A stretch of 64,000 bases of DNA from Scatophagus argus (taxonomy: Eukaryota > Chordata > Actinopteri > Scatophagidae), in NCBI RefSeq assembly GCF_020382885.2, contig NC_058513.1, positions 13,231,641 through 13,295,640 on the forward strand. The letters run 5' to 3'. This document shows positions 51,901-64,000 of the stretch, one piece after another. The notes beneath the pieces are model-generated. The model worked only from the letters and a program-made list of their open reading frames with translations. It had not been told where the DNA came from and made no database searches. A program made the translations under genes and the position numbers. Numbering within the stretch: position 1 is the first letter of the stretch; every line of letters starts with the position of its first letter.

Positions 51901-54900
51901 GGTTTATTAAGGCTGTCATCTGCTCATCCTCACTGTGAGTTGTTCTTTTTGACTCTAAGTCATTTGTGGTGATTTAAGGAATTACTTTCATTCTTACAAA
52001 TTAGTTTGCTCCCTTTTCTTTGAAATTTAAGTTTGTTGACTATAAAAGAAATGGGGGGAGAGTGAGAACTCATTTCCATGTTCAGATGCAGGGCTTTGAT
52101 AAACTCTTTAAACTTACCTTTTTGTAGACCACATGGACTCACCTGCCGTTCGGTGTTTCTGCTGGAATTAAGAGTAACTTATGTGTAACTTATCTTAGAA
52201 TTGTTGCACTTTGTAAATAGTGTAGTTTGATTGTTGTGATTTTTGTGTTTTTGTATTTCAGTCTTCTGAGTTGGCTTATTTGGGGTCCTTGTATTTTTGT
52301 AACACAACTACCATTAGTCTTCGGTCACGAAACATCCCCGTCACACAGGGAATTTAAATATCAATTTCACTTTAGGCAACCCGTAAAAAAACCAAAACCA
52401 AAAAACACAAAACAAAACATTTTAGTTTGGAAAACCAGGAGAAATAAATCGTTATAAGCAATTTTCACGTAACATTAACCGACTGAATAATAAAGCCAGA
52501 GTTATCAAATTACTTTTTAGTTATTTATGTGAATGCAACAATATTATTTTCATCTTCAGCATGTGTAACAACAAAACACATCCTGCTCAAGAAAATAATC
52601 AGAAATTGGATTGGGCCACTTTTCTGATTCCTCTTAAACTGTCTTAGAGATTTTGTTCATTTTCATATTTTTAATTAACAGACTTTCTGTCCCGTCTTCC
52701 ATCAGTGAATGAGTCTTCCTTTCATTTATTTGATGTAGTTTATCTCCTCCAACCATTCATATACAACCTTATTGGATCCTGCGACTTAGGGATCCATCTT
52801 TTGGCTACCAGAGAAGCATAACTAATGACAACATTAAAATGGCTTTGTGAGCGTGGCCATCAAAATGTCGATCGACCAAGCAAGTAATAATGTTGGGTTT
52901 TAAAATCAGCATGAATAAACATGTAGAGTCTGGTGAACTAAAGAGCAAGTGGCTCATTTTAGAAAGATTTTGAAGGTGCTGATGAACTTGTGGGAGATGC
53001 TGTTGGACCTCTTTAGGGATGCTATGTGTCATGGTTGTGAGGGTTTAATGAAAAAGACTGTAGATAGATTCAGGCCAGGCACTGTTGTGTTTCCAGCATC
53101 TGAGTAGAATGAATGACGATGCCACACAAGACGTCTTTAGGGTGCCGTCTAATTGAAGCAACGTTTGAAGCCTTTCTAGGACTCAGAACTGTCAGACCAA
53201 TTAGCATCTTCCTAATTACTGTGCTCCTAACCCCAGACTGGACAGGAAACACATGGTCAGCTAGCTCCAGACCTGCTAGTTACTCACGCTGTTTATGTCT
53301 TCATTGAAACATTGTTCTCATTTGCTTTGAATGAATGGAACATCATCACCAGCGTGACTCACACTGTGGGTAAAGAATGTTGGCCCAGTTCCTATTTCGA
53401 ACAAGCTATACTTTTATGACCGACGTTGTAAATTTCTTCTCATGCTGCTTGCAGGTGATAGTTCTCCTGCTGTCACAGTTGGTTAATTCATCGACTAGTT
53501 GGTCAACATAATTAATTACCAATAATTTGGTAATTGATTTATCTTTGAAATTGTGAGGCAAAAATATTCATTGTTTCCAACTTCTCAAGTGAAAGGATGT
53601 TTTTGCTTTCCTTATTTTGGTTTTGTACTTTTGATTGGACAAAATAACTGGGAATTGTTTCATTTTCTCAAACTTTCTCAAAGTTACTCTACTGTCATCC
53701 CCTTTACAAACTGATAACTGCAGAATCACTGTACTATAATAGAGCTGTGGGTATTAAACTCACTGTGTGTAATTTCTGCTGTTCCGGGTCTCAAAATCAA
53801 AACATTAACATTAACATTAACATATGTAGTGCGATGATGTCGTGAAGTATTGTGGGACCGCAGGAGTTCACTGTTAAACAGCCTCCTCCGCAGATGAAAA
53901 TCTATCTGATGTGAAAATTTATTCAAGTTCAGTCACTTTCACCAACTTCCTTCCTCTCTCTTCCTTCTCCTTCATTCCCCTAGAAGTTATGCAAACTAGA
54001 GGGGGCAAACGGGATATGACACCACTGACAGACGACCAAGTGAAATCCACAGTTAGGTCAACTAAAATTATGGCTTTCTCTACCTTTGAAGAAGGTCATT
54101 TCGCAATGTCTAGTTGTTTTTACACTTTTTAATGACTGAATGTTACATAAATACCATGTTCAAAGGAATCTTTAAGCAATTAACTTTGCATTCTGGCAAT
54201 TCCTGATCAGTTCATTTCTCCAGAAATAACATGATTCATTTCACGGTCTTTACAAAATGTGGTTCTGTTACTCCTCCACTGTCTCAGCCTTTAGTTCTGC
54301 TGTTGAAGAAGTGACCTTCCCTCCTGCCAGTCCCCTGCTCTGCCACCTATGGTTTGCATTCAGCCGGATTCTGAGTACCCAGAGGCCAAGTTTTTGTAGC
54401 CACGCTCAATTTGCCTTCAATATAAACACACTGATTTACCTAATACAGAATATGTATACAATAAGCATGACAAGGATTCATTCTGGCAGGAGCATTTTGC
54501 CCTCCGACTAATCTGGGCTGCTAAATTGTGAGTAACAGTGCTGAACTTGTGTCCTCCAGCCAGCAGAGATCAGAGTTCAGCATTCTGCTGTAATCACGCT
54601 TCACATCTTGTTATGCTTAGTGGACACTGAAAGATGCTTGAGGCTGTCTCATCATTTACTTTGTAAGGGGATTAAGACAAAGGAAGACAACTCTGAATTC
54701 ACTGCATAGTGGTTAGAGGTCTTCATCGTGCTCCTTACTTCTGCACTTTAAAATATAGACCATCACTGGAATATCTATGGAACATGGTGACTATTGTTTA
54801 TAGTGGGATATGGCCTACATGTTTAAAGCCATGATCAGACTACCATAACCTGAACCCCCCCCCCAAAAAAAACAAATCAAAACAAAACAAAAATATGCCC
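48931..54900. other. gene-free region, no exon recognised
   Basis: AT-rich sequence. The open frames (for example near 49665-49901) show no recognised domain and no convincing splice context. It holds the AAAAC array at 51.25 kb and short simple repeats, including a TTAACA run near 53800-53822. Confidence 0.4.
51249..51361. repeat. (AAAAC)n minisatellite array
   Basis: About 22 pentamer units with one early variant unit (ACAC). The NKTKQ-type frame it creates is an artefact of the repeat. Confidence 0.9.
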
Positions 54901-56750
54901 AAAGTGTCATTTCTTTCTTCTTCTCTTTTGCTTCAGTGTCAAAAACTCTATCATAAAGGAAGATCTTAGTGTTATTTGACAAATGGAGAACAAACAGCAA
55001 AATATGTGTTTAGTGCATGTCTCTGCCCGCAGATTAATGACATTAACGAAGTTTCCATTAGTGCAGCGATTGGGGGAGACAGAGGCGTCCATGCGTAAAT
55101 GCACATGACTGAATCACTGATAAGAGAAAATGAAACACATCTCTATGGGCCAAGAGGGGCCAGGAAACGCCACTCCAGATTAGCCTGCGGCCCAATTTGT
55201 TGTTACTTCATTAACCAACCAGCATCTGTAGAGCAGGGGAGGGAAGTTGTGACCCATCTTTTGCCGAAATATTCCCTCCTCTGCCTTCACTGAACAGCAA
55301 CAGAAAAAATGCTCCCTGTGCAGAAAGGCAGTTAGGATCATAATGGAACAAAGTGACAGGAGCTCATCCAGGAAGGGCTCAATAACAATCTCATCTGGTT
55401 GGGAATCTCTAAAATAGTCTGGATCATGTCTGTGTGAGAGCAAGGAGACTTGGGTTAGTTCATTCAACTCAGGCCAGACGTGAGACTAAAAATCTCTTTT
55501 CACTGTAGAAATATTCTTGGAAAAAGAGTGCTTTATTTGTATACATGAATGGAGAAGCGCAGACAATGTCACAAGGGTACACCCAGTGTTTTCAACTCAC
55601 CATTAAGTCCAAACCAAAGTACTGGAAAAGTAATCCAGCTACCCACAGATCAGAAGTCACCAACATGAATACAACTTTGACATTTTAAATTTTCTTGGCA
55701 ATACATCAAATTGTTGTTGAAATACATCGGTCTGGACCAAAGCACCATCCCTATAGAAACAGCCATGTTAGTCCACTAAGATGGCTACAAAAAGGAGTGA
55801 CAGTGTTTCCCCATTGAACTTAGTTAAACAGATAATAAGTTTATGGGTCTAATCCCATATAATTTCGTTAAAGCATAACAAGGCTAAAAACAAACGGTTT
55901 GAAACCTGCAAACTAGATGCGGGAAGACAAACAAATCCAATTGTCATGCTGCCCTCTGCACACATGACATATTGTGCTGGCTGGAGCTTATATCAAGCAC
56001 ACCTTTTGTTTCAAGGCGGGCTGTTTAAGCTGATGCCCTGCCCTCTGTAGTTGTGCTATACTGCTGCTATACGGTACATGGCTCCTTTGGTAGCTATCTT
56101 TTGTGTTCTAACACTCGCTGATACTGAAACTTGTCTTGTTGGAGAAATACTACACACTGGGCCGATACTGTTGTTTTTAGGATGGCCTGCTGGAGGATCG
56201 AGAGTGGCTCAGGCTTGGTTGTTGGTCATATTAGGCCTCAAACACAGCGCACTCCGGGCCTGAAGCTGGAAGAGTTTCCATGTGTTTGGGACCATAATCA
56301 CTCTTCAGAAAAGTTTCAAGGAGAGGCCAGACATGACTGCTTCACTTCGTAAAGCTAAGTACTTCCCTTTTTAAAAAGTTTTTGATAAGCTGTGTTTATG
56401 TTCTTGTGTCAGAAAGCTGTGAACATGATGTCTGCTGGCTGATATGCTCGTGTGCTGCTACAGCTGCATTTGTATTTATATTGGTTGTTCAGGTTGTGTC
56501 CTGAAGTGGCTGAACTTTGTTTTCACTTGGTGCTTGGCATGCATATTGTGACACTTATGGTTGTGGAGACCTTGAGTTGAGGCCTGGACTGGTTTTGCAC
56601 ACATTATCCCTCAGGTTGTTGCCATTGTTTGATCTTTACCACCTGCAAATATTTGCTGTATGTTGGTTTTTAGAAATGTGGCTGCTTTCATAGCTTTAGT
56701 CACTCAAAAGGTAACTGCATTTATTTTTATATTCAGTAGTATGTATTTAT

Positions 56751-56802
56751 ACTCAAAAGCTGTGGACTTGTATATATTTAAACTCAAAAGCTGTGGACTT
56801 GT
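56751..56802 (+). repeat. short direct repeat, period 31
   Basis: A 21-base unit starting 'actcaaaagctgtgg' occurs at 56751-56771 and again at 56782-56802, with an AT spacer. It looks like a local tandem duplication. Confidence 0.8.
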
Positions 56803-58038
56803 GTGATTTTGCTTTACTACTGCTTTTGCTATAATTGTGAATGAACTGTGCATCTGTTACGATTTCTGTTACACTCGTACACGCTTAACGCTTAACAATC
56901 ATGTGCTGCTTTTCAACACCACATTCAAGCCGAGTTCTTGTGATTTTAATATTTGTGAGTAACTAATTGCCTGCTTGCCTGCTTGACTGCTGCTGTGAGG
57001 TTTTGGTGCTCACCTGTTACCTTTATCATGATACTTATTGTTTTATTTCACTTTCTATCCAGTGTTTTTTTTTCCTTCATCTGCTGATTGTTTGTGAGGA
57101 GTGATGTATCTGAAATGGCTGACTAAAATGTCCCGCCACTCAGGCAGGAGTGGGTAACATGGTGGAAACACCAACAATAATGTCGCTGATTTTTTTTCCC
57201 CAGCTGTACCAGGGAGCTGTGAAAGCTCCTCTGGATGAACGCTGCTGCTGTGCCAGTAGTTGGCTTGGAGTTGGATTGTTAGTTTTCTTCATAGTTTGTG
57301 GTGTGCTGACATAAGTGGCATGACTCCTTTTTTAAGCCTGGGCCATTTTAGCGGTGCATTGGAAGAGGGCCATATTGTGCTCTTCTGATAAGTTGTTTTG
57401 GTTGGCTGATTATTGCAAAATGTTGCTAAATAAGGACATTTTCCTTCATACTGGCAATCGTGCACTCATAAGTTCATGAGGGCTGTGCATGACACGTAAA
57501 CAAATTAATCAGGCAGAATGTTATAGTAATGAAACCCTGTGAAATGCATAAACAAAACATAACAAACATACTAATAAGGACTGTTACTGTTGGATTGATT
57601 TTGGCAAAAATGAATGAGAAACAAAAATTCTGGCATTGGATGAAGGCTGTGAAGTCGCAGCACATCAGGCCTGATGTTGATCAAAGGTTCAGATGCAGCT
57701 GAGGGGCCTTTTTTTCTTCTCTTATCTGCCGATGGGACTGGCTGTCTAGGATGGCTAGTTTCTTATCTTCCATGGCCCACTAAAATCCACAGGGGACCAA
57801 CAGCGTTTGGCACCCTCAAATCCTTTTTCCTGCACCGGATGGGAAATCAGCCTGGGTGGATCATGGGGGCTTGAGACGTGGATGCCATATGGCCCCCTTT
57901 TTATTCTCTGTGGAGTTTCGGCCTTTGGGGTGCCCAGCATCTAAATGCACACAAGAGATTTTGACAATATGTGCCGTGACAAAGGCATTTTGGCAGCTTG
58001 TGTTGTTGTTTGTCATTGCTGGCACATCATTGAGATTC

Positions 58039-58086
58039 ATTTGCATTTTTTAGCACTGAAGAGGTGAATCTGTATCTGATGCAAAT
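58039..58086. promoter_or_regulatory. inverted pair of POU octamer sites
   Basis: ATTTGCAT at 58039-58046 and ATGCAAAT at 58079-58086 are both perfect octamers in opposite orientation, 32 bases apart, at the right edge of a complex-sequence island that also has a perfect TCF/LEF site ATCAAAGG at 57680-57687. Confidence 0.4.
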
Positions 58087-60579
58087 GCATAAACCTGGGC
58101 TTATTAAGATTGTAATGTTATAGTATTTATTAGTGTGAGTCTTGTAACTTTTTAAGTCTGGTGAATATATTAAGATCAAGATTTTTTTTTTTCAAGAGAT
58201 ATCTAAAGACATGAAAGGTGCTCAGCACACACATGTGGGATGTCCAAGTTAAGAAGAAAACACAGTGAGTTACACACAACATGAAACAGAAAGCTCAAAA
58301 TATTCCATGCTTCAGGAGTAGAAAGAAATTGGATAATGAAATTAATGCAATGAAAAATTCCAGAGAAACTAGTAATACAATATAAACCAAAACATAATCA
58401 ACACATCAAGATTCTAATACATCCCAAAACATCAGCAGCCAGCAGAGAGCAGCAATGATTTGAATTCACAAAGAGAGTTCAAATTGAACCGTATATCAAA
58501 TTCTGTTCCTTCAAATCTCCGTGTTTTTGTTTTTATTGTTTCTTTTCATTAAAATATCTTCAGTCTTTGGTACTGGGAATTTACTTTCCTCAATTTTATT
58601 GAACATTAAATTTTGGGATTCAGTGTGCAAACACAAAGTAAGGTTATGTCTTTCAGAATTGATTGACAGGGCAATTTATTTAAAAAAAAAAAAAAAAAGA
58701 AAAAAGGGTGGAAGGGAGACCAGGGTGCACTACTGTATCTGGCCAGCTGAGGACATGCTTTCCTCAGACTGGTGAAAGGGGAATGTGCAGTATAGCTTTA
58801 TGTATCCTCACCTACCCACTGTAATCCAGCAGTATGATTAAACTCAAACTTTATCATCATTGCATGCAGTAAGTACCAGTGCAACAAAGTGCAGTTTAGC
58901 ATCTACTCAGACAACGCAAGCAGATGTGCATTTAGATGTACGGAAAGAAACACAAATTTACAGAATGAACAATAAAGAGGTGGGGTGCAGCATAAAAGAG
59001 GACAATGCACAGATGACAAAGCTCGTGGTTAAAATCCAATCATTTAAGCACAGAATAAGCACATTACACATTAACACATTAAATGGCTAATTATTAAATG
59101 GTGCTTCTTGACATTTCTTGTGGGTGCAGATGGGGACTTAAGAAAGTCGCCCACACTATGTCCAGCTTTTCCCACCCAGGTGTAACCCACAGTGAACCCT
59201 CCTCCGCACAATATGTTTATGACGCAGACTGAGAGACCTCCATCGAACTTTCTTTATGAACTAGATTGAGGACAATTTTCCTGCTGAAAGGTGGTCTACC
59301 TGGAAGGCTGGCGCTCCCTGCCAGCTGCATGTCATTTCTATCAAATGTGGCCGAGGTCTGTCAATTAAGAAAACACAGGGCAATCTGTGGTCGCTGAAAG
59401 AGATCCCCTTGGCCTGCTCCCAGGCTGAGAGACGGCCTTTTGTTCCCAGGCATGTCTCACATACTTTCAGAGCCCAGATAAGCTCAGGCTTCATGAAACC
59501 CTGCTTTATATTTGCCCACTGTAATGTCTCTGTGGGGTCAGGGAATATGGGGAAGCACTGTCGGTGAAAAGGTAATATCCCCCTCCCACACACACATTAT
59601 GGGGTCAGGAATAGAAGCCACAGGTTAGGTGGTCTTGAGGCCTGGCCAGGGGACTTTTTCGCTGAATGATCCCCCCTCCTTCCCCATGTACTCACTCTCG
59701 ATCCTTTTCTAACTCTTTCATACCGAGGACTAAAACTGCAAAACAAGCCAATGGCTTTAGCCGTTTCCTGAAATCGGATAAACAGGTATATTCTCGATTT
59801 GCCAGTGTGGGAGAAGGGAATTTGTTGTAGTACCAGCTGGACCACCCACAGACAAGTAAACAGGTACATCAAGGTGGGTTGAAATATAAGTAGAGGGGAA
59901 GGGGGGGTTCAGAGGGGCCTGGGACCTCTTGGTGTCATGGTTTCTCAAAAATATGTCTTTTAAAGGGAACAAGGCTTTAAAGCACATACCAGGCATTTTC
60001 TTTTTCAAGCTACTCTTACCTGTATCACATTTTTTATTTCTAACTTCGGGAGTAGGAAACAAATGTAAATGATTTGCAGTTGTGTTTTCATGATTGTTTG
60101 CTCCTGTTTGAACGGCTCATATTTCTTTGTTTCATAAGTTATAAAAGTAAGTTATGTAATTTTGTGTAATCATACATCGACTAACTAACAACTGTTGAAA
60201 ATGTTCTGTGTTGTAAGGTACACGTTTGTTATAGTGATCTGTGTTGTTATTCCCTTGGTCAATAAATTGAAGATGCAACAGTTAGGTTCAACATCCATCA
60301 CACTCGATCGATTAACGGACAACTATTTCTTGTCTTTTTCATATCTGATAGCAGACATAGTAAATTAAAATACAAATATCTTTGTTTTGGATTTGAATCA
60401 GCGATGTCACTTTGGACTCTGGGAAGTTGCATTTTTCTCTACTTCTTTTTTTCACATTTCATAGACCGAATGATTCAATGGCAGACTAATTTATAATGAA
60501 AATGACCGTTAGTTGTAGTCCTCAACTCCATCAAGCACTGGATGGCAACTGTGAGTCAGGCAATCTCACCAAAAATATC

Positions 60580-60755
60580 AGTTTCTGACCTTACTAATGC
60601 CTGTGTGGCTGAATGGCAGAAAATGAATGCAGTCAGGTTCCACAATCTGGAAATTCTTCCCAGAAGAATGGAGGTATATTAATGCCCGTATGTTGTGTAT
60701 TAGACTTTCAATAATGTGAATTGGAGAGTCCATGTAGTTTTGGCTATACAGTGTA
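60580..60755 (+). mobile_element. Tc1/mariner-like 3' end fragment
   Basis: A short frame reads DLTNACVAEWQKM and then LPRRMEV, matching the C-terminus of Tc1 transposases. About 90 bases on is a terminal inverted repeat end, 'gttttggctatacagtg', followed by TA. Only the last part of the element remains. Confidence 0.6.
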
Positions 60756-62536
60756 CGTGAGGTATATTATTGGTTGCTGCACGTTTCATATGTTTGAATT
60801 CATTTTCTGATCACACATGTTTATGTGTAAATACTGTGTTGAATCTTTTTCTTTAACTTGTATAGCTATTTTCATCTGTGTTTTTTTTTTTTTTTTTGTT
60901 CTCTTAAATGTTAGTGGTTGTTGGGGTAGCCTTTGCAGTCATTTCCTTCATCGTTGTCAGCAAATTGCCCATGCAGGAGTGAGGTATTTAACGTCCAGTC
61001 TGGGTGTGGTTCCATTAGATAGCTTTAAGACCATGCTGAGTGCTCTTGAAAATTAGTTTTTGGCAACTTCCAAGGATGCACAGTCTCCCAGCAAGCCACC
61101 AAGGCTTTGTCAAGAACGCGCTGGTTTAAGCTTGCAGTTTTTCAAGCCTCCCATTATGCCTGACTCAGTCGGGCAGAAAGCAAAAGAGCCTTTTCTGCAG
61201 TCATGTGGGCATACTGGCATTATACACAGTTCAGTATTAGATATTTGTGAGGCATATAAACAGAAGGGAGGGCACTGAGGCTTCTTGAAGGGAAAAAAAA
61301 CTTTATAATTGGGGAGTTATATAAGTGTCTAAATCCTCCTCCAGGGATTTAATTTTTCCCCCATTGTGTGTTTTGAAAAGCAGGAAGACCTCACAGCAGA
61401 GGTGACAAATCCTCTGACACAGAAATCGCTGCGATACAGTTTAAGGACTGTAAATGAAGTCTTTGAGTCTTCAGGTACTTAACCGCCTCCTATTGGGATT
61501 CTTTATTTAAGACTTCGCAGTATTAACCTGTGAAGAGCCAGTTCAATAAACTTTTATAAATTTGTTCTTTATGCATATGTCAAATAGAATTTTGCATGTT
61601 TTAAGTGAAAGCCTGAGCTACCTCCTTAACACTAAACAATAAAATCTTAATAGAGTAAATGGAAAATCATCAATTAAATGGTGTATGCCAGCTAGTTAGA
61701 TGTGTGGCTGTTTGCATGGATCCAGATGTATTTATTTTAACTCTTCTCTTGAAATTGTCCCACTTTTTCAGTTTGCTTTTAGACATTCAGGTCTATTTAG
61801 CCTCATGCACCCTTGTGTAGATTTGTTATGGTTCCCTTCTTCCTTCTGTAGTCTCCCCCAATTATAAACTGTATAGATTTCCCCATGGTGACTCCCTGTC
61901 CTCTCTTCACATCTACAGTGTGTATCTGTGAGCTAGTTGTGTGTGTGGCTCCCTGTTGGCCCAGATGCTGGGGTGTGTACAGTGTGTAAATCTGGGGCTA
62001 GTCGGGTCACTCAGGCATGACCTGGACTATGTCGGCCCTTGTCTTCTGAGCGCCTCCAGCAGTGCTCCCCTCCTCAGTCCTGACCAGCCAGGCTCACAAA
62101 CAAGGATTTAGGTCATCTTGACCCCCCTTGCATCAAGTCTGAGTTTGTTAACATGGCTCTGAGTCACTGCCTCTGATGATCTGCGGAAGTGGAGTTTTAG
62201 CTGTTTACCAGTGTTGTTCACTTTGTGGTTTTGTATATAATTTCTTACCAGAAGGTAGAAATGTATTTCTTGTACTTATATACAAGTAAGTATTTTATAC
62301 ATTATGACCCTTGTTACTGGAGCATGGCTAGCTCAAGCCTTTTTGGGGACCTGAGCAGGTTTTACCTACACTTTTATACATACATACGTATAAAATATAT
62401 AGATAAATTGATGTGGTGCCAAAAAAATTTGGCATATAATGTAATCATGCATGCTTTTTTCTTTTCATGCCACTGTACTGTTGGATGCTATAGCAAAATC
62501 AGATGAATCTTTAAACCAGCAATTTCTTGAGCGCAG
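60756..62536. other. gene-free region, no exon recognised
   Basis: A 70-codon frame at 61060-61278 lies in relatively complex sequence but shows no domain or splice context. A second complex stretch covers about 61840-62180. The remainder is AT-rich. Confidence 0.35.
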
Positions 62537-63025
62537 AATAACAAGAAATAAGATAACATAAGATAGGCCTTTATTGTCATCTTCACAGCAGCACAAGGAT
62601 GTCAAGTAAAAACATTCAAAGTAAAAATTGTGGGGATTTTTACACTTTTTTTTTAAAAGAAACTATACAAAAATGTACACAATATCTACAGTATTTCTAC
62701 AGTTTTTTAAATTATTAGCAGTAAAAATTCCCTGCATTGCACTAGGAGATGGGGGGATTATTGTACAATGACTTATTGAAATTCAGTTTGTTGAGGAGCA
62801 CATGGGGTCTGCCGGGAGCAGTGCTGGTTGTACAGTCTCACAGCAGCAGGGAGGAAGGACCTGCGGAAACACTCCCTCATACACTTGGGGTTTAGCAGCC
62901 TGCCACTGAAGAAGCTGCCCAGTGCTGTCAGAGACCCATGGAAGGGGGGTGAAAGTGGTTCTCCAGCAGAGAAGATAGCTTGACCATCATCCTTCTCTCT
63001 CCCACCACCTGCACTGGCCAGGGCT
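62537..63025 (-). mobile_element. L2-like LINE, 3' end
   Basis: On the minus strand the end of a reverse-transcriptase ORF is readable: RLLNPKCMRECFRRSFLPAAVRLYN split around its motif, the typical C-terminus of L2-type elements. It runs into a short AT-rich 3' UTR and a tail 'aataaaggcctatcttatg' with a TTATCTTA repeat. Truncated at its 5' side near 63025. Confidence 0.65.
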
Positions 63026-63235
63026 TTTAGTTCAAAATTGGTGCATGACCTCACAAATGCCCTACTCTACAAGTGGGCAAAAATTCCCACAGAAACACTT
63101 CAAAATCTTGTAGCAAACCTTCCCAGAAGAGTGGAAGCTGTTATAGCTGCAAAGCTGCCTATGTATTCAGAATGTGATGTCACTAAAGTGTCCTGTTGGT
63201 GTACTAGTACCCAATACTTTTGTCTATATAGTGTA
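63026..63235 (+). mobile_element. Tc1/mariner-like 3' end fragment, second subfamily
   Basis: The frame reads DLTNALLYKWAKIPTETLQ, then NLVANLPRRVEAVIAAK, the C-terminus of a Tc1 transposase. It ends in an inverted-repeat terminus 'aatacttttgtctatatagtg' (split by reading only its last bases) and a TA at 63234-63235. Its terminus differs from that of the 60.6-kb copy. The 5' part is missing and the fragment abuts the LINE. Confidence 0.65.
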
Positions 63236-64000
63236 TGAGGCTTTGTGGAAGGTGTGCACTCTGTTGTGTTCACTAGCTAATTGCTAACTGTGCCTGTGTG
63301 CTGCTGGGTAGAGAGTGTACAGTAGGTTTATTAAAGCTTTGTTTGTTCCAAAGTTTGATCCAGTAGTGGTAATAAAAGCGGAGAGCAGTTCATGCCACAA
63401 CAGACAGACAGAATTTGAAACAATGAAATCAGAAATGGATATCTGGTGCCCTGGTGGCCCTACTCTAACTTAGAAAACTACTCATTACTTATGAGGTGTA
63501 AAGTAAATAAATAAATAAATAAAATCCTACCTGCACAGTCAGATAAACGCTCAGGGGATGAATATACCAGCTCTTGGACTACCAGGCTTTATGCTGTCAT
63601 GGCTTTGTTGTGGCTGTGAATGAGCAGCTGTCACAACGAAGAACAAGATGGTACCGTATCCTAAGTGAAGAAGGAACGAGCACAACAGCCGTGACGATAT
63701 CACAGGAGAGGTATTGAACACTGGTAGGAAAAGCTCAGGTATTGCTAATAATTAATGATGCTTCACTTCAGTTCAGGTGCCCCAGTAAGCCATGACAGGA
63801 ACCCATAAACAGAAACAACTAAGTAGAATTTAGCCATTTAGTTCATTTTGTTATTTAAACCTGTGCAGGTACTCATCTTTTGTTGTGTTTGAATAAAAAT
63901 AGCTGTTTGGGGGGTTAAAAAGTTTAGATGAAGGGATGTAGCAGACCTCACAGAACATACCGCATGTGATCTGTTTATATATGTGTACATTCCTCATTTA
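63236..64000. other. right flank, no gene seen
   Basis: No exon is recognised. A short (AAAT)n run lies near 63505-63523. Confidence 0.4.

Larger units (their letters stand above)
54901..60580. other. gene-free region with complex-sequence islands
   Basis: No coding exon is recognised. Islands of balanced, non-repetitive sequence stand out from AT-rich surroundings at about 55060-55470, 57640-58110 and 59110-59580. They resemble conserved non-coding elements, which only alignment to other species could confirm. Confidence 0.35.

Overview
The window looks like nuclear DNA of a ray-finned (teleost) fish. The genes are vertebrate, split by short GT-AG introns. The repeats are of teleost type: a tRNA-derived SINE, Tc1-like fragments, an L2-like LINE tail, and a CAGTGGTGGAA-ended DNA-transposon family with several copies. 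All calls come from reading the bases by eye; no search was run. Exon borders were placed by splice consensus plus reading frame and checked by phase summation.

Layout. 1-3028: no gene recognised. 3029-7040 (-): ascc1. 7788-9381 (+): anapc16, head-to-head with ascc1. 12266-13058 (+): ddit4, with TATA box, stress-type upstream motifs and a small upstream ORF. 15376-18801 (-): dnajb12, convergent with ddit4. 20026-24196 (+): stearoyl-CoA desaturase with a long 3' UTR. 26.4-31.0 kb: repeat-rich, with an orphan GC/CCAAT promoter-like patch. 31535-40067 (-): sec31b, 24 coding exons. 41224-43726 (-): ndufb8. 44172-45593 (-): a selenocysteine glutathione peroxidase with an in-frame UGA and a SECIS hairpin in its 3' UTR. 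46748-48203 (+): fbxl15. About 49-64 kb: no gene recognised; repeats plus several complex-sequence islands that resemble conserved non-coding DNA.

Gene order carries information. ASCC1-ANAPC16-DDIT4-DNAJB12 keeps the order and strands of human 10q22.1. SCD-SEC31B-NDUFB8 keeps those of human 10q24.3, where FBXL15 also maps. The two blocks touch here between dnajb12 and scd. WNT8B, which lies between SCD and SEC31B in human, is not recognisable.

The genes do not form one pathway. Several act at the endoplasmic reticulum or in stress responses: DNAJB12 (ER-membrane Hsp40), SCD (ER lipid desaturation), SEC31B (COPII coat at ER exit sites), DDIT4 (mTORC1 brake induced by stress) and the peroxidase (redox). 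NDUFB8 belongs to mitochondrial complex I, ANAPC16 and FBXL15 to ubiquitin ligases, and ASCC1 to the ASC-1/ALKBH3 RNA and alkylation-repair complex. The clearest mechanistic find is the UGA-recoded peroxidase with its matching type-2-like SECIS.
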